From contig CALHKP010000007.1 in NCBI GenBank assembly GCA_938034165.1, positions 1 to 15,853 of the forward strand: DNA of 15,853 nucleotides. The letters run 5' to 3'. Below, piece after piece: positions 15,580-15,853 of the stretch; position 1 is the stretch's first letter, and the number at the start of each line of letters is the position of its first letter. Both the position numbers and the translations under genes were made by a program. Origin of the DNA: an uncultured Clostridia bacterium. Lineage in GTDB: Bacteria > Bacillota > Clostridia > Peptostreptococcales > Anaerovoracaceae. Under the pieces are notes generated by a model. It ran no database searches. It saw nothing but the letters and a program-made list of their open reading frames with translations, and was not told where the DNA came from.

Positions 15580-15622
15580 TGTTGTTTGACAACATTATAA
15601 CATTCACCGTTTATTCTGAAAA
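15580..15622 (-). promoter_or_regulatory. proximal antiporter promoter with operator
   Basis: On the minus strand TTTTCA (15617-15622), 17 nt and a perfect TATAAT (15594-15599) form a promoter about 90 nt before the antiporter ATG. The palindrome TGTTGT-N3-ACAACA (15580-15594) touches the -10 and covers the expected start site, a typical repressor position. The same palindrome recurs at 15775-15789. Confidence 0.55.
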
Positions 15623-15642
15623 CAAGCCTTTCGTCAAGGTCA

Positions 15643-15661
15643 GTGCGACAAAATGTCACAC
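15643..15661. promoter_or_regulatory. 19-bp imperfect palindrome upstream of the antiporter
   Basis: GTGCGACA-AAA-TGTCACAC has 7 of 8 matching arm positions. It lies about 20 nt upstream of the proximal -35 and could bind an activator. It resembles a Crp/Fnr-type dyad, but the spacing is one base off the standard Crp site. Confidence 0.3.
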
Positions 15662-15774
15662 AAGTCAAAAACTTCACATATTCTTTGAAATTTCAATATT
15701 TCTTTGGCACCTACGCCAGAAAATGTTAGTTAAGACAAACTTCATTTTCTTTTTTGCTTGTATAGTTTGTTCTT

Positions 15775-15806
15775 TGTTGTTATACAACAGAACATGATTA
15801 TGTCAA
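15775..15806 (-). promoter_or_regulatory. distal promoter with operator copy
   Basis: On the minus strand a perfect TTGACA (15801-15806), 16 nt and TATAAC (15779-15784) form a strong promoter. TGTTGT-N3-ACAACA (15775-15789) lies across the -10. Transcription would start near 15772 and cross about 270 nt before the antiporter gene, with no convincing gene between. The DNA from 15503 to 15853 otherwise holds only regulatory-looking dyads. Confidence 0.5.
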
Positions 15807-15853
15807 GGGATTCTGAAAATGTCCCGAAAATTTTTAAACATTAGCACCGGTTT

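Noticed and set aside
15683..15694. 12-nt match CTTTGAAATTTC to the CRISPR repeat, far from the array
   Set aside because: It is short, AT-rich and lacks the handle hairpin. A match of this size is not surprising in a window of this composition.
15640..15750. A 23-codon minus-strand frame (ATG near 15724) as a leader peptide
   Set aside because: Its ribosome binding site is poor, its composition is unremarkable, and nothing suggests attenuation control.

Overview
The window looks like a low-GC, anaerobic Bacillota (Clostridia, Lachnospiraceae/Eubacteriales-like) chromosome. Reasons are the AT-rich composition, strong AGGAGG-type ribosome binding sites, a Cas12a that reads like the Lachnospiraceae group, an oxygen-sensitive glycyl radical enzyme with its activase, and an NhaC-type antiporter. 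The genus cannot be fixed from this sequence alone.

Region 1 (about 1-8000) is a complete type V-A CRISPR-Cas locus read on the minus strand: a WYL-domain regulator (7959-6919), cas12a (6776-3087), cas4 (3082-2504), cas1 (2511-1552), cas2 (1542-1267), a 136-bp leader, and an array of 9 identical 36-bp repeats with 8 spacers of 26-28 bp (1130-591). The cas genes are packed so that the ribosome binding sites of cas4 and cas2 lie over or against the preceding stop codon, and cas1 starts inside cas4. A small ABM-fold protein gene (531-250) follows the array. Positions 1-249 hold no convincing gene, only one weak terminator and a GC-richer dyad.

Region 2 (about 8000-8400) is a seam. A type I L-asparaginase remnant, broken at both ends, abuts the WYL promoter and probably marks one edge of a rearrangement or of the acquired CRISPR locus.

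Region 3 (8458-15853) is metabolic. A D-2-hydroxyacid-dehydrogenase-like protein with a degraded active site is on the plus strand, and it converges through a strong two-way terminator on a minus-strand series: nhaC-type antiporter, LysR regulator, glycyl radical enzyme (C428/E430 and G761) and its radical SAM activase. The likely logic is uptake of a substrate or Na+/H+ exchange, sensing by LysR, and radical-based elimination by the enzyme. The substrate is not identifiable here.

The most interesting non-gene signals are an anti-repeat in the CRISPR leader able to pair over 15 bp with the 5' half of the repeat, a dyad over the -35 region of the cas12a promoter next to the WYL gene, and two copies of the operator TGTTGTNNNACAACA, each lying on or against the -10 of a promoter-like sequence upstream of the antiporter. 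No wholly new system was found. The novelty lies in regulation, the degenerate dehydrogenase and the unassigned radical enzyme.
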